Below, piece by piece: positions 6,177-7,415 of a DNA stretch of 7,415 bases; position 1 is the first letter of the stretch; each line of letters starts with the position of its first letter. The position numbers and the translations under genes are program-made. The notes under the pieces were generated by a model, which saw only the letters and a program-made list of their open reading frames with translations, was not told where the DNA came from and ran no database searches. Source of the DNA: Phycisphaeraceae bacterium (lineage in GTDB: Bacteria > Planctomycetota > Phycisphaerae > Phycisphaerales > UBA1924); assembly GCA_009827205.1 (NCBI GenBank), contig WUAK01000137.1, forward strand, positions 1-7,415, given 5' to 3'.

Positions 6177-6634
6177 TGGCAAAGTTCCGCTTCAGACTCC
6201 AGCCTGTCCTGCGTCAACGCGAGCTCGCCGAGCGTGACGAGCAGCTCAAGGTCGCGGAGATCGAGCAGAAGAGGATCGGTCTTGAGGATCGTCTACGCGC
6301 GTGTCAACAGCGCATCGAGGGCGAGCAGAGCGAGCTCGGCGTGCTCATCAGCAAGGGATCGATCAACCCTGCAGAAGCGAGATCACAGGGGGCAGCCGTG
6401 CTCGCGGCGAAGGCAGAAGCTCAGCAGCTCGCGGTTGAACTGGCTGGCGTGTACAAAAAGCTTGAGGCCGCACGTGGGCTGCTTGCCAAGGCGGCGATGC
6501 GTCGCCGATCGATGGAACTCCTCCGGGACAACCACAAAGAAAGCTGGAAGCGAGAAATCAACAAGGCCGAGGATCTCGCGGTCGACGAGCTCGCGGTGCT
6601 CCGCGCATCGCGGCGAAGTGAGGGTCAGCCATGA
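6176..6634 (+). CDS. fliJ: Flagellar export chaperone / FliI cofactor FliJ
   Basis: FliJ is a small coiled-coil protein that sits in the centre of the FliI ring, like the gamma subunit of F1, and helps escort export chaperones. The product has 152 residues (family about 140-150) and is almost wholly helical. It opens with the family start F-R-F-R-L-Q-P-V-L-R-Q-R. Two long charged helices follow (about 12-60 and 75-148), separated near the N-P at residues 64-65, giving the expected antiparallel coiled coil. Sequence conservation in this family is low, so the call rests on the N-terminal motif, length, composition and position directly after fliI. I chose ATG 6176, which shares one base with the fliI stop (TGATG). 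A GTG one codon earlier (6173) is equally in frame and would add one residue. GGGG at 6166-6169 lies six bases upstream of the ATG. Confidence 0.88.
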   Translation: MAKFRFRLQPVLRQRELAERDEQLKVAEIEQKRIGLEDRLRACQQRIEGEQSELGVLISKGSINPAEARSQGAAVLAAKAEAQQLAVELAGVYKKLEAARGLLAKAAMRRRSMELLRDNHKESWKREINKAEDLAVDELAVLRASRRSEGQP

Positions 6635-7320
6635 AAGCACTCTTCAAATCATTCGTGATCCTGGCCCTCCTGCACTTCTTCCTGATCCTCGGGTTCTTGG
6701 GTTGGATGTTCGGCACAGGCCGCATCGATGAGCGGCGTCTTGCCGATCTCAGAACGATGGTGACCGAGACGATAGCCGATCGAGACAAGCGTGAGGCAGA
6801 TGAGCAGGCCGCGATAGAGGTTGCACTTCGCGAGCAGCAAGCCGCGGAGAACCAGGCGATCCCATTGACCTCTGATGATCGGATCACACGCAAGCTGATC
6901 GCAAGTGAAGCAGACCAGCAGAACGTCCAACGCATGCGACGAGAGATCCAGGATCTGCAGCGAACACTCCAGATCGAGCGCCGCCAGCTCGACGAGGAGC
7001 GGACTGAGTTCCTCGCCGAGAAGGACTCATTCGAAGCCGCTCGGGAGCGGATCCGCGAGACCGAGGGCTCTGAGCAGTTCCAGTCGGCGCTCACGACTCT
7101 GGCAGCGATGAAGAAGGATCAGGCCCACAGCCTGCTCAACGAAACCCTGACCGTCGATCCGAACGGGTTTGAGAAGGTCATCGCCTACCTCGACAACCTC
7201 GAGGACCGCCAGCGGGCTGAGATCCTCGGTGTCTTCGAGGAAGAAGACCCCGCTCTGGCAGCGAGATTGCTGGAACTCCTGCGGACGCGTGGCGTGGTTG
7301 CCACAGCCGCAGGGAACTGA
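6631..7320 (+). CDS. MotE/YlxF-like membrane-anchored coiled-coil protein
   Basis: This 229-residue protein has three parts. An N-terminal membrane anchor (about 7-29) follows a Lys-containing start (K2, K6), so by the positive-inside rule the rest should lie outside the cytoplasm. A long charged region follows, with strong coiled coil at about 95-145. A C-terminal helical domain (about 147-220) resembles the MgtE-N-like domain of MotE, FlbB and Bacillus YlxF, with Y-L-D-N-L ... R-A-E-I-L-G-V-F and D-P-A-L-A-A-R-L-L-E-L-L. MotE in rhizobia is a periplasmic chaperone-like protein for the motor protein MotC, and FlbB supports periplasmic collar/stator assembly in spirochaetes. The position between fliJ and fliK is that of ylxF in B. 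subtilis. The start overlaps the fliJ stop (ATGA), with GAGGG at 6620-6624. The exact role here is inferred, so I give no symbol. Confidence 0.75.
   Translation: MKALFKSFVILALLHFFLILGFLGWMFGTGRIDERRLADLRTMVTETIADRDKREADEQAAIEVALREQQAAENQAIPLTSDDRITRKLIASEADQQNVQRMRREIQDLQRTLQIERRQLDEERTEFLAEKDSFEAARERIRETEGSEQFQSALTTLAAMKKDQAHSLLNETLTVDPNGFEKVIAYLDNLEDRQRAEILGVFEEEDPALAARLLELLRTRGVVATAAGN
7311..7315 (+). promoter_or_regulatory. Ribosome binding site supporting a TTG start at 7323
   Basis: AGGGA lies inside the last codons of the MotE/YlxF-like gene, seven bases before the TTG at 7323. It is the main reason for placing the next start there, since no ATG or GTG begins this frame nearby. Confidence 0.5.
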
Positions 7321-7322
7321 GT

Positions 7323-7415
7323 TTGAACCAGGTCACACTCTCGACACTCTCAGCGACAGGCCAGAACACCGATCCCAAGCGGGATCTGGATGCCTCGCAG
7401 TTCCGTGCCGCGCTC
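7323..7415 (+). CDS. Start of the next operon gene, probably hook-length control protein FliK (3' truncated)
   Basis: From the TTG at 7323, two bases after the preceding stop, a frame stays open to the window edge for exactly 31 codons. It begins M-N-Q-V-T-L-S-T-L-S-A and includes D-P-K-R-D-L-D-A-S-Q-F. An AGGGA site sits seven bases upstream. The fragment is polar, with no signal peptide or membrane helix, which would suit the long disordered N terminus of FliK. FliK is an exported molecular ruler that sets hook length. FliK N-termini are not conserved, so the name rests only on gene order (fliJ - ylxF-like - fliK, as in Bacillus). An ATG in another frame at 7390 is an alternative start but has weaker support. 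Confidence 0.5.
   Translation, partial: MNQVTLSTLSATGQNTDPKRDLDASQFRAAL

Noticed and set aside
1..7415. Non-flagellar type III secretion (injectisome) locus
   Set aside because: FlgB, FlgC, FliE and FliG are flagellum-specific and FliF has the full MS-ring architecture, so an injectisome is excluded.

Overview
The window is a single, plus-strand flagellar basal-body and export operon, open at both ends. Gene order is flgB (3' end only) - flgC - fliE - fliF - fliG - fliH - fliI - fliJ - ylxF/motE-like - fliK (5' end only, called by position). It encodes parts of the proximal rod (FlgB, FlgC, FliE), the MS ring (FliF), the rotor/switch protein (FliG), the cytoplasmic export ATPase complex (FliH, FliI, FliJ), a membrane-anchored MotE/YlxF-like protein and the start of a probable hook-length control protein. 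The order matches the core of the Bacillus subtilis fla/che operon, including the ylxF-type gene between fliJ and fliK.

Organism: the DNA is GC-rich, with frequent GATC and several GCGATCGC octamers. The proteins are divergent but complete versions of their families. Codon use, the divergent FlgB/FlgC/FliF sequences and the operon style would fit a flagellated planctomycete (Phycisphaerae-like), but this is an impression and no marker gene in the window proves it.

Layout: positions 1-1071 hold the three rod/adaptor genes. Positions 1072-1255 are the only sizeable gap. It contains three short hairpins, a 9-bp direct repeat spaced 21 bp apart and a doubtful 23-codon ORF. Positions 1256-4044 hold fliF and fliG. 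Positions 4054-6634 hold fliH, fliI and fliJ, packed with stop/start overlaps. Positions 6631-7320 hold the MotE/YlxF-like gene, and 7323-7415 the start of the next gene, probably fliK, from a TTG codon.

Function: FlgB/FlgC/FliE link the MS ring to the rod, and FliF forms the ring and carries FliG on its C-terminal helix. FliG keeps the charged C-terminal residues used for torque. FliH-FliI-FliJ deliver and unfold export substrates, and the last two genes concern motor/hook assembly. No mobile element, RNA gene, CRISPR array or clear promoter or rho-independent terminator was found. The operon promoter must lie upstream of position 1. I see no evidence for an undescribed system here. The points most worth checking are the structured fliE-fliF gap, the MotE/YlxF-like gene and the GATC/GCGATCGC excess.
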